Part shown: one piece after another, positions 1-7,970 of the stretch
Layout of the letters: every line of letters starts with the position of its first letter
Numbering within the stretch: the first letter of the stretch is position 1
NCBI RefSeq assembly: GCF_013347965.1
Contig: NZ_CP048810.1
Coordinates: forward strand, 1,054,001-1,118,000
DNA length: 64,000 bases
Direction: 5' to 3'
Origin: Pseudomonas bijieensis
GTDB lineage: Bacteria > Pseudomonadota > Gammaproteobacteria > Pseudomonadales > Pseudomonadaceae
Translations under genes and position numbers: made by a program
Notes under the pieces: generated by a model
Seen by the model: only the letters and a program-made list of their open reading frames with translations
Told to the model about the DNA's origin: nothing
Database searches by the model: none

Positions 1-205
1 AACATAAATCGGATGAAACGCACCATAACGCTGGGCGCTTGAGCGGCGTTCAGCAATGAGCAAATAATTGGCAACTAATTAATTTTAATAACTAATTACC
101 GCAGCAACCTCCCCCCGTTTGGTTCAAGCGCAGCGGTTCTGTGGAGAGTGGATTTATCTCCTCACCACAGATGAATCCCCTCGCCATGAGCCTCGCATCA
201 GTCCA
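1..205. other. A+T-rich flank without a gene
   Basis: I see no supported gene here. The segment lies beyond the 3' end of the OprD-family gene. It holds a short direct repeat, AACTAATTA at 73-81 and again at 90-98 (17 bp apart), in an A+T-rich stretch that could be the promoter or operator of a gene outside the left edge. This is a sequence observation only. Confidence 0.4.
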
Positions 206-1513
206 TCACCAGATCGGCACACTGTAGGTCAGCAGAAACCGCGTCTGGTTCTCATCGCGAAACGCGGCCGCCCCGGGAAAGTCATTGCGGTAAATCGATT
301 TACGCGCAAGCAGTCCGAGGTTTTTCAATGCGCCGCTCTGGATCACATACCCCAGTTCCATCTGGAACTCGCGCTCCTTGCGGTCTTCGGCATTGAGCGC
401 CGCCAGTTCGATGTGGTCGCCGCGCACGTAGCGCAAACGGGTCCTCAGGCCCGGTACGCCGACTGCGGCAAAGTCATAATCATGGATCACCTGCCAGGTG
501 CGCTCCTTGGCGTTGAGAAAATCCGAGCTCATGGTCATTTCACTCAGGCCCATCAACTCGGTGCCAGACACATATGGCGTGGCCGTATCGCCGCTGGCGT
601 GCATGTAGCCCAGGCTTACCCGGTGACCGCCCAAGCGATAACCCACCAGCGCCGAAACATTGCGGTTATCCACCTTGCCGGCCTTGGCCGCGCCGTCTTC
701 GTCGCTGAAAAAACTGCGCAGATCGGTAGTCAACACGCCGTCGCCCAACGGCAGGTTATGCAGCAGCGCCAGCGTATTCTGTCGGTACAAGTCCGCCACT
801 TCGGCGTGGTAGGCCCGCAGGCTGAGGTCTTTGTTGACCTGATAATCGCCGCCCACGTAAGCCATATGAGACGCGGTCGCCGCGCCATTGAAGCGACGGT
901 TGGGCGAGGCGATGCTCATCGGCTGGTAGTCGGTGGAGTCGCGCCGGTTGATGCGGTCGATGTAACCAGTATTCAACGTTAGCCCTTCAATGCCCTTGGC
1001 ACTGAGGGTCGTGCCGCGAAAGGTCTGCGGCAACAGCCGCGACGGGCTGGCGAAGGCAAACGGCAGGAAAATCGATACGTCCCCGGTCTTCACCATGGTC
1101 TGGCCGATTCGCAGCTTGCCGGTCAACGCCAGACGCGAATACTCATCGGCGGCACGCTTGTCACTGCTGGAGACCGGCAACAACTCCGTACCACTGCGGT
1201 CCGGCGACGAGTCCAGCTTGATCCCCACCAGGCCCCGGGCATCCAGGCCGAAACCGACGGGACCTGGGGTAAACCCCGATTCCATATTCATGAACACACC
1301 TTGGGCCCATTCCCGAGCCGCGGTCTTGGCGCCGTCATCCTTGTAGTCGCGGTCCAGGTAGTAATTGCGCAGGGTCAAGGTTCCGTGGCTGTCGTCGATC
1401 AATCCCTCGGCGAGCACTGCGCTGGAAGCGAGGCTCAGCCCGAGGCAGGCCAGCAGACGGACGACAGGTGAAAGAGAAGGCGCCGCAACGGCGTCCCGGA
1501 CAAAGTCAGGCAT
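206..1513 (-). CDS. OprD-family outer membrane porin
   Basis: This 435-residue protein has the length and pattern of Pseudomonas OprD-family 18-strand porins, which let small anionic solutes such as aromatic acids and amino acids cross the outer membrane. The N-terminus carries a signal peptide ending near LASSAVLAEG. The mature protein opens with the family-typical GTLTLRNYYLDRDYK and an REWAQG segment, and ends in an amphipathic strand (FLLTYSVPIW) suited to BAM recognition. I start it at the ATG at 1513; a TTG two codons upstream is also possible. It is transcribed away from an MhpT-like inner-membrane permease at 1830, so the two probably form an uptake pair for one aromatic or carboxylate substrate. 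Substrate is inferred from context; the family call is firm. Confidence 0.93.
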   Translation of the reverse strand: MPDFVRDAVAAPSLSPVVRLLACLGLSLASSAVLAEGLIDDSHGTLTLRNYYLDRDYKDDGAKTAAREWAQGVFMNMESGFTPGPVGFGLDARGLVGIKLDSSPDRSGTELLPVSSSDKRAADEYSRLALTGKLRIGQTMVKTGDVSIFLPFAFASPSRLLPQTFRGTTLSAKGIEGLTLNTGYIDRINRRDSTDYQPMSIASPNRRFNGAATASHMAYVGGDYQVNKDLSLRAYHAEVADLYRQNTLALLHNLPLGDGVLTTDLRSFFSDEDGAAKAGKVDNRNVSALVGYRLGGHRVSLGYMHASGDTATPYVSGTELMGLSEMTMSSDFLNAKERTWQVIHDYDFAAVGVPGLRTRLRYVRGDHIELAALNAEDRKEREFQMELGYVIQSGALKNLGLLARKSIYRNDFPGAAAFRDENQTRFLLTYSVPIW

Positions 1514-1829
1514 GTTCAACGTCCACTTATTGTTGTTGTTTTGGTCGGCCCGAGCTTTCGTAATAGCGGGCTATGCGGACTAAGAATGGAAATGGCGCGG
1601 GTGCTTCGTCAATCCAGACTGACCGATAATCGAACATTAATATAGTTAACCAATTTTTCAGTTCGTCCAAAATAACTCGTCAACCTATTGAATTTTATCG
1701 AAATATCACCTTAATCCACCGCCAGCTCGCGGCGATTCATTTTTTAGTTAGCTTTGTTAATCTTAATTCATCTGCCGGTTTCCCCCGTTACCGGTGCTCC
1801 ACAGACAAAAACAATAAGAGGGATTTGCC
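1514..1829. promoter_or_regulatory. Divergent promoter region with CA motif
   Basis: This 316-bp A+T-rich gap separates the divergent porin and permease genes and must hold both promoters. Just before the permease start, AACAATAA at 1810-1817 sits beside the AGAGGG ribosome-binding site; it matches the CA motif (AAYAAYAA) bound by Hfq/Crc in Pseudomonas catabolite repression. No regulator gene is adjacent, and I could not define a transcription-factor operator with confidence. Confidence 0.55.
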
Positions 1830-3041
1830 ATGAACAGTCCGGCGCGTCGTGCGACGCTGACCATCGCCTTGTGTTTTATCGTTGCGTTGATCGAGGGGTT
1901 CGATCTGCAATCGGCCGGCACTGCCGCCGCCGGTTTGCGACAGACGTTTGCCCTGGACCCGAAAATGATGGGCTGGGTATTCAGCGCCGGGATCATCGGC
2001 CTGCTGCCCGGGGCGTTCTTCGGTGGCTGGATTGCCGATCGCATCGGCCGCAAGAAGATCCTCATCGCTGCGGTCCTGCTGTTCGGCGTGTTTTCCCTCA
2101 GCACCGCGTATGTCGAACAGTTCTCCAGCCTGCTGCTGGTGCGCTTCATGACCGGCCTGGGCCTGGGCGCCGCCCTGCCCAACCTCATCGCATTGTGTGC
2201 CGAAGCCGTGGGCGAGCAACGGCGCGGCACGGCGATCAGTGTGATGTACGCGGGTGTGCCGTTGGGTGGCGCGCTGGCGGCGGTGGTTGCCATGCTGTTT
2301 GGCGAACACTGGCAAATGACCTTTTTCATCGGCGGGCTGGCGCCGCTGCTGGTGGTGCCGTTGATGTTGCTGTGGCTGCCCGAGTCCAGCGCCTTTCGCC
2401 AGGTGCAGGGCGCCAGCGCGCCACTACGCGGCTCCACCGGCCAGGCGCTGTTTGGTGAAGGTCGGGGTCACACGACCCTGGCGCTCTGGCTGAGTTATTT
2501 CTTCACCCTGACGGTGATGTACATGCTGCTCAACTGGTTACCATCGTTGTTGCTCGAACAAGGGTTCAGCAAGCCTCAAGCCGGCCTGGTGCAAATGCTG
2601 TTCAATATCGGCGGAACCCTTGGCTCATTGCTCGGGGGGCTGTTGCTGGACCGCTGCAACGGCATCAAGGTGGTGTTGTTCGTCTATGCCGGGCTACTGA
2701 GCGCATTGGCCGGCGTCGGGTTGTCAGTCGGTATCGTGCCGATGGCGATCGCCGGCTTTGCCGCCGGGTTGTTCGTCATGGCGGCGCAATTGGTACTCTA
2801 CGCCTTGGCACCGCCCGCCTACCCTACGGCCGTACGTGCGACGGGAGTCGGCGCCGCGGTGGCTATCGGGCGCCTGGGGTCGGTCGCCGGACCTTTGGCT
2901 GCGGGGCAGATTCTGGCCGCCGGAGCGGGGACGACTGGGGTGCTGCTCGCGACATCGCCGGGGCTGCTGATTGCGACTGTGGCAGCGATCAGCGTGATGG
3001 CGCGTGCGGTGCCGGTGGGTGAGGCGCAGGCTGCCCGCTGA
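1830..3041 (+). CDS. MFS aromatic-acid:H+ symporter, MhpT-like
   Basis: A 403-residue, 12-helix major facilitator protein of the aromatic acid:H+ symporter (AAHS) type. The N-terminal helix has IEGFDLQSAG, the family signature with an intramembrane Asp. The loop between helices 2 and 3 has the MFS motif GGWIADRIGRKK, and RFMTGLGLGAALPN follows in helix 4. Overall it reads most like MhpT, the 3-(3-hydroxyphenyl)propionate transporter, but no mhp catabolic genes are beside it, so the substrate is unassigned. The ATG at 1830 has a good AGAGGG site, and a CA motif overlaps that site, suggesting translational repression on preferred carbon sources. The gene ends 11 bp before the convergent AraC gene. 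Confidence 0.9.
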   Translation: MNSPARRATLTIALCFIVALIEGFDLQSAGTAAAGLRQTFALDPKMMGWVFSAGIIGLLPGAFFGGWIADRIGRKKILIAAVLLFGVFSLSTAYVEQFSSLLLVRFMTGLGLGAALPNLIALCAEAVGEQRRGTAISVMYAGVPLGGALAAVVAMLFGEHWQMTFFIGGLAPLLVVPLMLLWLPESSAFRQVQGASAPLRGSTGQALFGEGRGHTTLALWLSYFFTLTVMYMLLNWLPSLLLEQGFSKPQAGLVQMLFNIGGTLGSLLGGLLLDRCNGIKVVLFVYAGLLSALAGVGLSVGIVPMAIAGFAAGLFVMAAQLVLYALAPPAYPTAVRATGVGAAVAIGRLGSVAGPLAAGQILAAGAGTTGVLLATSPGLLIATVAAISVMARAVPVGEAQAAR

Positions 3042-3052
3042 GCATTACGGTT

Positions 3053-3955
3053 TCAATTGAACGACAAAGCCCCGCGCCGATACTCACTCGGCGTCTGGTT
3101 CATCTCGATGCGGAAATGTCGGTTGAAGTTGGACAGGTTGTTGTAGCCCACTTCAAAGCAGATATCAGTGACCGGCATTTCACTCTGCAACAGCAAGCGG
3201 CAGGCGCGCTGGACCCGCAGCTTGCGCATCAAGTCGATGAAGCCGTGTCCGGTGATGCGTTTGAAGAACCGCGAGAAGCCTGGTTCGCTCATGTCCAGTT
3301 GACGGGCGATCACCGACAGGCGCAGGTCGCCGGTGAGTTCGGCTTGCAGGTATTCGAAGGCTTTGTGAATGCGCTCGGAACTGCGCGCATCCAGCGTCGG
3401 TGCGTAGCAAGGGCTCGCCAGGCTCAAGGCTTCGTCGACAGGGGCTTGGTTGAGGGTGTGGAGCAGCTCCAGGAACAGCGTCAACCGCGCCAGCCCCTGG
3501 GCCGGGCCGATGGCTTGCAGCAGGTGCGCGGCTTGCAACGCCGTATCGCCGCCAAAGGCCAGGCCTCGGCGGGCGCGCTCGAACAGCCCCTGCAGATCCC
3601 CCAGTTCGGGCAGCGTTCGGCGCAAGGTCAGCAGCGTCGCGCCATCGAACTGCAACACCACGTCGCGCCCGGGCAGGTGCTCGCCCGGCGCCAGGTCCCC
3701 CATCCAGTCGTGGGGCAAATGCGGGCCAATCATCGCTACATGGCCTGGACCAAAGGGGCCAATGTAGTCGCCCGCCAACAGTCTGCCGCTTCCCTGGCGG
3801 ATCAGGTGGATTTCAAATTCAGGGTGATGGTTCCAGCGCGCCATCGGGTACGGGTAGTCATGCTCGTACCAGCGAAAACTGTGTTCGGGCTCGGGCAGAA
3901 TGACTTCCAGTTCGGCGGGTCGCTGCTCGAACAGGGGCGTTCGGTGATCAGGCAT
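3053..3955 (-). CDS. AraC-family regulator, MtlR-like (polyol type)
   Basis: A 300-residue AraC/XylS regulator. The N-terminal half (about 1-170) is a cupin ligand-binding domain with PMARWNHHPEFEIHLIRQG followed by GHVAMIGPHLPHDW. The C-terminal 100 residues hold two helix-turn-helix motifs (LSVIARQLDMSEPGFSRFFKR and VTDICFEVGYNNLSNFNRHFR), with the family-typical PSEYRR near the end. The N-terminal cupin strongly resembles, from memory, MtlR, the mannitol/sorbitol/arabitol activator of Pseudomonas fluorescens. That fits the divergent sorbitol-type dehydrogenase at 4202. The usual mtlEFGK transporter and mtlD genes are not next to it, so either the polyol genes lie elsewhere or this is a reduced locus. 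A perfect inverted repeat in the shared promoter is a candidate binding site. Confidence 0.85.
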   Translation of the reverse strand: MPDHRTPLFEQRPAELEVILPEPEHSFRWYEHDYPYPMARWNHHPEFEIHLIRQGSGRLLAGDYIGPFGPGHVAMIGPHLPHDWMGDLAPGEHLPGRDVVLQFDGATLLTLRRTLPELGDLQGLFERARRGLAFGGDTALQAAHLLQAIGPAQGLARLTLFLELLHTLNQAPVDEALSLASPCYAPTLDARSSERIHKAFEYLQAELTGDLRLSVIARQLDMSEPGFSRFFKRITGHGFIDLMRKLRVQRACRLLLQSEMPVTDICFEVGYNNLSNFNRHFRIEMNQTPSEYRRGALSFN

Positions 3956-4035
3956 GTCGCGCCTCTTTTAGCGTTATAGCAGGCACCTTACGCCGAGTGC
4001 GCAGCCGTTCGCCAGTCTTGGCCTGACCGCCCGCC

Positions 4036-4086
4036 GATACTTTTTTAACCTGCGCCTGGCGCACTGACGAGCGTTAAAAAAGTATC
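4036..4086. promoter_or_regulatory. Perfect 14-bp inverted repeat, candidate operator
   Basis: GATACTTTTTTAAC at 4036-4049 is repeated as its exact reverse complement GTTAAAAAAGTATC at 4073-4086, with a 23-bp spacer. It sits between the divergent AraC regulator (start 3955) and the polyol dehydrogenase (start 4202). A bipartite site with half-sites about 37 bp apart would suit a dimeric AraC-type regulator or DNA looping. AraC-family sites are more often direct repeats, so a hairpin or another factor is possible. Binding is inferred; the repeat is seen directly. Confidence 0.6.
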
Positions 4087-4201
4087 AACTCGTGATCCTC
4101 CCTGCGTTTGTCGGCCTCCACGGGCGTTGGTGTAATAGGCTTGCCATTGCAGACAGGCAGCACCGCCCGACGCCACGGCCCCACAACAATAGGACAATCC
4201 C

Positions 4202-4975
4202 ATGAAACGACTGGAAGGAAAAAGTGCCCTGGTAACCGGTGCCGCCCGTGGCATCGGCAGGACGTTCGCCCAGGCTTATATCAACGAAGGCGCCACGGTG
4301 GCGATTGCCGATATCGACCTCGAGCGGGCCCAGGCTACCGCAGTCGAGCTGGGCAACAGCGCCTATGCGGTCAAAATGGACGTGACGGACCAGGCCTCGA
4401 TCGACCAGGCCATCGAGGCGGTGGTGGCCCGGGCAGGCAAGCTGGATATCCTGATCAACAACGCCGCGCTGTTCGACCTGGCGCCCATCGTGGAGATCAC
4501 GCGCCAGAGCTACGAGCGGCTGTTTTCCATCAACGTCGCCGGCACGCTGTTCACCCTGCAGGCGGCGGCGCGACAGATGATCCGCCAGGGCCATGGCGGG
4601 CGGATCATCAACATGGCCAGCCAGGCCGGCCGGCGTGGCGAGGCCCTGGTGGCGGTCTATTGCGCCACCAAGGCGGCGGTGATCAGCCTGACCCAGTCCG
4701 CCGGGTTGGACTTGATCAAGCATCGGATCAACGTCAACGCCATCGCCCCCGGCGTGGTGGATGGCGAACATTGGGATGGCGTGGATGCGCTGTTCGCTCG
4801 CCACGAAAACCTGCCGCTGGGGGAAAAGAAGCGTCAGGTCGGGCAGCAAGTGCCGTATGGCCGGATGGGGACTGCGCAGGACCTCACCGGAATGGCGATT
4901 TTCCTGGCCTCGGCGGAGAGCGAATACGTAGTGGCGCAGACCTACAACGTCGATGGCGGTAACTGGATGAGCTGA
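4202..4975 (+). CDS. SDR polyol dehydrogenase (sorbitol/galactitol type)
   Basis: A 257-residue classical short-chain dehydrogenase. It has the cofactor motif TGAARGIG near residues 13-20, an acidic residue after strand 2 (IADIDL) predicting NAD+, the NNA motif (ILINNAALF), catalytic Ser (INMASQAG) and YxxxK (YCATK), and the C-terminal DGGNWMS. Sequence style and length match SmoS/PolS-type L-iditol 2-dehydrogenase, which oxidises D-sorbitol to D-fructose and galactitol to L-tagatose. The neighbouring MtlR-like regulator supports a polyol role. An AACAATAG element at 4185-4192 next to the ribosome-binding site resembles a Crc/Hfq CA motif. No kinase or transporter follows directly; the next intact gene is unrelated. 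Confidence 0.88.
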   Translation: MKRLEGKSALVTGAARGIGRTFAQAYINEGATVAIADIDLERAQATAVELGNSAYAVKMDVTDQASIDQAIEAVVARAGKLDILINNAALFDLAPIVEITRQSYERLFSINVAGTLFTLQAAARQMIRQGHGGRIINMASQAGRRGEALVAVYCATKAAVISLTQSAGLDLIKHRINVNAIAPGVVDGEHWDGVDALFARHENLPLGEKKRQVGQQVPYGRMGTAQDLTGMAIFLASAESEYVVAQTYNVDGGNWMS

Positions 4976-5169
4976 TAATCCGCGTTTTTATGGCCTTGAA
5001 AGGACGGAAATGGACTTATTCGCCGGAAAATTGATCCCACTACTTGAGGATCATCCCGAACGCTACCCAACGGTGCCGTTCCAAGGGATTTCAAGAGAGC
5101 GTGAATACCGTTGCCCCAGCGGGGCAAAAATTGCGCATCATAGGCGCCGTCCGCTCAAGGGAGATTTAC

Positions 5170-6021
5170 ATGCGTGCCATTTCATCCGTCATGGGTCTTG
5201 TCGTGCTGTCGCTGGGCCTGGTGTTCACCACCAGTGCCACAGCCACCGAAGAGACACAGCTGGTCGAGTCCATCAACCTTTACCGCAGCCAGTCCCAAAG
5301 CTGTGCCGGCCAGGCCTCGCTGGAGTTGCCACCGCTGGCGATGGATTCGCGGCTGATCCTGTCGGCCAATGGCATCGGCGACTTGCAGCAGGCGCTGGCG
5401 CGGGCGGCCTATCCAATGGTCAACGTGCAGGCCATCAGCCTGTCCGGGCCGCGCGACGCGCAATCGGCCATGAAAGCCGTCCAGGAAAGCTTCTGCCAGG
5501 TGGTGCTCGACCCGCAATTCGTCGACATTGGCGTCAGCCGCCTGGATCGCGAATGGCGCATTGTGCTGGCACGCCCCCTGTTGTCGGCGCGCCTGGGCGA
5601 CTGGCAAGCCGAGGGCCAGAAACTGCTGAAACTGATCAACAGCGCCCGTGCCCAGCCGCGCCGTTGCGGCACCGAAGCCTTCACCGCCACCACACCGCTG
5701 GCCTGGAACGCCACCCTGGCCCTGGCCGCCGTGAATCACACCCGGGCCATGGCCAACAACAATTTCTTCGATCACAAGGACCGTGACAACCGCATGCCGG
5801 GCGACCGCGCCGAACTGGCGGGCTATCTCGGCCAGTTGATCGGCGAAAACATCGCCGCCGGGCAGGACACGGCCCTGAAAGTGGTGGACGGCTGGCTGGC
5901 CAGCCCCGGGCATTGCGCCAACCTGATGAACCCGCAGTTCCGCGAGTTGGGCGCCGGGTATGCGACCGATCCGAAAAGCGATGCAGGGATTTATTGGACG
6001 GCGATGTTTGGCACCCAATAG
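5170..6021 (+). CDS. Secreted CAP-domain (SCP/PR1-like) protein
   Basis: A 283-residue exported protein. I chose the ATG at 5170 because AAGGGAG lies at the right distance upstream and the protein then begins with a signal peptide cleaved near TTSATA; the frame is open further upstream but no signal sequence would be placed correctly. The N-terminal half (about 25-150) is unrecognised. The C-terminal half is a CAP domain with the motifs LALAAVNHTRAMANNNFFDH, GENIAAG and SPGHCANLMNP, carrying the two His and Glu residues typical of bacterial YkwD-like proteins. Bacterial CAP proteins are extracytoplasmic with mostly unknown roles. It appears monocistronic and unrelated to the polyol genes. Confidence 0.87.
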   Translation: MRAISSVMGLVVLSLGLVFTTSATATEETQLVESINLYRSQSQSCAGQASLELPPLAMDSRLILSANGIGDLQQALARAAYPMVNVQAISLSGPRDAQSAMKAVQESFCQVVLDPQFVDIGVSRLDREWRIVLARPLLSARLGDWQAEGQKLLKLINSARAQPRRCGTEAFTATTPLAWNATLALAAVNHTRAMANNNFFDHKDRDNRMPGDRAELAGYLGQLIGENIAAGQDTALKVVDGWLASPGHCANLMNPQFRELGAGYATDPKSDAGIYWTAMFGTQ

Positions 6022-6042
6022 CGCGGTGGCAGAGCCGTCGCC

Positions 6043-6075
6043 ATCGCGGGCAGGCTCGCCCCCACAAGTTTTTTT
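6043..6075. repeat. Degenerate REP element followed by T-tract
   Basis: The sequence at 6043-6065 resembles half of a Pseudomonas GTGGGGGCGAGCCTGCCCGCGA REP unit (read on the minus strand) and is followed by seven T residues. It lies just after the CAP-domain gene and could help terminate its transcript. No clear second REP partner is present. Confidence 0.5.
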
Positions 6076-6222
6076 GGGTGTTCATGGGAACGATGCGGTA
6101 CGCCATCGACCTCAATGCCGGTACTGGCGTCGTTGAGGTTTCGGCGATCAAGATGAAAGCGAAGCTGCCTGAAAGAAAGGTTCATGGCCGAATTCACAGA
6201 ACAATCCTTCAGGCTTCCCCGG

Positions 6223-7020
6223 CTACTGGTGCTGCACCTGCACCATCGAGCTCACCTGCACCCGCGCCTGCATCTGCTCCGCACCACCGCCGCGGCGCAT
6301 GCCGCGTACCGGGCAGGCGTCGAGGTAGTCCAGGCCGATCGCCAGCTTCAGGTGGCGGTCGGGAACAGTCAGGCGGTTGGTCACGTCGAAGCTGTACCAG
6401 CCGTCATCCAGCCAGGCTTCGGCCCAGGCATGGCTTGCCAGATGGCTTTCATCGTCGGTGCACAAATAGCCGGAAACATAGCGCGCGGGAATGCCCAGGC
6501 TGCGGGCGCAGGCCAGGAACGCATGAGTATGGTCCTGGCAGACCCCCGCCCCGCCGGCAAACGCCTCGGCGGCGGTACTGTTGACCGCTGTCGTGCCGGG
6601 ACTGTAAGGCATCCGCGCCGCCAGCCCATTCATCAGATCGGTCAAGGCCGAACGATCGCGCCGGCCTGCGCATTGCTCGACGGCGAAGGCGCTGAGGGTC
6701 TCATCTGCCTGGGTGAGGCGGCTGGTGCGCAAAAACGGCAGTGGCGACTGGTTGTCCGGCTCCATCGCTATCGACTGATGGATTTCCACCTCGCCATAGG
6801 CCGTCAATACCAAAGCCCCATGGGGCTCGTCCATGGTCATCACGTGCAGGATGTTGCCGTAAGGGTCGATCTGGCTGCGCACCAGGCGCGGCAGCTCCAA
6901 GTGCCATTCAAGGATGCGCTGGCGCTGGCTGTCCTTGGGGGTCAGGCGCAGGAACTGGATGCTGGTGCAGACTTCATCGGCATAGCTGTAGGTGGTGTCG
7001 TGGCGTATGGACAGTTTCAT
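6223..7020 (-). CDS. Transglutaminase-like cysteine protease-family protein
   Basis: A 265-residue protein with an N-terminal beta-rich transglutaminase_N region (MKLSIRHDTTYSYADEV at the start) and a transglutaminase-like core. The predicted Cys of the triad is in GGAGVCQDHTHAFLACARSLG, His in SHAWAEAWLDDGWYSFD, and Asp in FDVTN. It is cytoplasmic by sequence. Its start overlaps the stop of the upstream alpha-E gene by 4 bp, so the two are translationally coupled. The trio ATP-grasp, alpha-E and transglutaminase-like protein is widely conserved and thought to make and trim a small peptide-like product; the product has not been established in this family to my knowledge. Domain calls are firm; role is open. 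Confidence 0.9.
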   Translation of the reverse strand: MKLSIRHDTTYSYADEVCTSIQFLRLTPKDSQRQRILEWHLELPRLVRSQIDPYGNILHVMTMDEPHGALVLTAYGEVEIHQSIAMEPDNQSPLPFLRTSRLTQADETLSAFAVEQCAGRRDRSALTDLMNGLAARMPYSPGTTAVNSTAAEAFAGGAGVCQDHTHAFLACARSLGIPARYVSGYLCTDDESHLASHAWAEAWLDDGWYSFDVTNRLTVPDRHLKLAIGLDYLDACPVRGMRRGGGAEQMQARVQVSSMVQVQHQ

Positions 7021-7967
7021 ACGACCTCCAGATAAGACTCATGAACGGTCTGGCCCAAGTGACGGATCTGGCCAATGAGGTCGGTCAACCATTGATGCAG
7101 GCCCGAGGCGAGGATCTCGTCGATCCCGGAATAGCGCAGGCGCGCATTCAGTTCGGCGGCCAGGCGTTGCGCCGGCCGACCGTTGTTGCCCGGCAGGCTG
7201 GCGAGGATATGGTCCAGTTCCTCGATACAGGCATGCAGCGAGCGCGGCACATCGGCGCGCAACAGCAACATCTCCGAGACCTGCTCGGCGTTGGGCGCAT
7301 TGCGGTAGATCTCGTTGAACGCCTCGAACGAAGACAGCGCGCGCAATAAGGCACTCCACTGGTAATAACCGCGGGCCGAGTTGTCGCTGACCTCCTCCGA
7401 TTCCTCGCCGAACATCTCATAACGCGCATCCAGCAGGCGCAGGGTGTTGTCCGCCCGCTCGATAAAAGTCCCCAGGCGAATGAAACAATAAGCGTCATTG
7501 CGCATGATCGTACCCGACGTCGCGCCACGGAACAGGTGCGAACGTTCCTTGACCCACTCGCAGAAATGGCTGATGCCGTAGCGGCCCAGGCCATTGCTGG
7601 CGATGTTGCGCATTTCCAGCCAGGTGGCGTTGATGTTCTCCCACATGTCGGCGGTGATGCGTCCGCGCACCGCGTGGGCATTGGTCCGCGCCGCCCGCAG
7701 GCAGCTGTAGATACTGCCAGGGTTGGTTTCATCCAGTGCGAAGAAATGCAGCATGCGCTCGGTGTTGAGCGCGTCATAACGGGCGTTGTAGTCGTCCAGC
7801 GTACCGGCGGCCAGCAGCGACATCGCCAGCTCGGCATGGCCGTCGCTGCGCCCGGCCTGGGGCATCAGCGACAGCGAATAGCTGACTTCAAGCATGCGCG
7901 CCAGGTTCTCGGCGCGCTCCAGGTAGCGGGACATCCAATAGAGGTCCGAAGCAGTTCTTGAAAGCAT
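7017..7967 (-). CDS. Alpha-E domain protein (DUF403)
   Basis: A 316-residue all-alpha protein of the DUF403/alpha-E family. The family hallmark start LSRTASDLYWMSRYLERAENLARML is present, followed by long helices rich in Arg/Glu pairs and no membrane segment. It sits between the ATP-grasp gene (3 bp upstream) and the transglutaminase-like gene (4 bp overlap), the standard order for this conserved operon. Some genomes fuse alpha-E to the ATP-grasp protein, which suggests physical association. No catalytic residue is known for the family, and I see none that would assign an activity. Confidence 0.92.
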   Translation of the reverse strand: MLSRTASDLYWMSRYLERAENLARMLEVSYSLSLMPQAGRSDGHAELAMSLLAAGTLDDYNARYDALNTERMLHFFALDETNPGSIYSCLRAARTNAHAVRGRITADMWENINATWLEMRNIASNGLGRYGISHFCEWVKERSHLFRGATSGTIMRNDAYCFIRLGTFIERADNTLRLLDARYEMFGEESEEVSDNSARGYYQWSALLRALSSFEAFNEIYRNAPNAEQVSEMLLLRADVPRSLHACIEELDHILASLPGNNGRPAQRLAAELNARLRYSGIDEILASGLHQWLTDLIGQIRHLGQTVHESYLEVV

Positions 7968-7970
7968 GTC

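Noticed and set aside
5010..5120. A frame starting MDLFAGKLIPLL after AAAGGACGG downstream of the polyol dehydrogenase
   Set aside because: The ribosome-binding site is good but the sequence matches nothing I know and the frame soon becomes antisense-like shadow of the CAP gene. It may be a relic of a lost gene; I do not list it as a gene.
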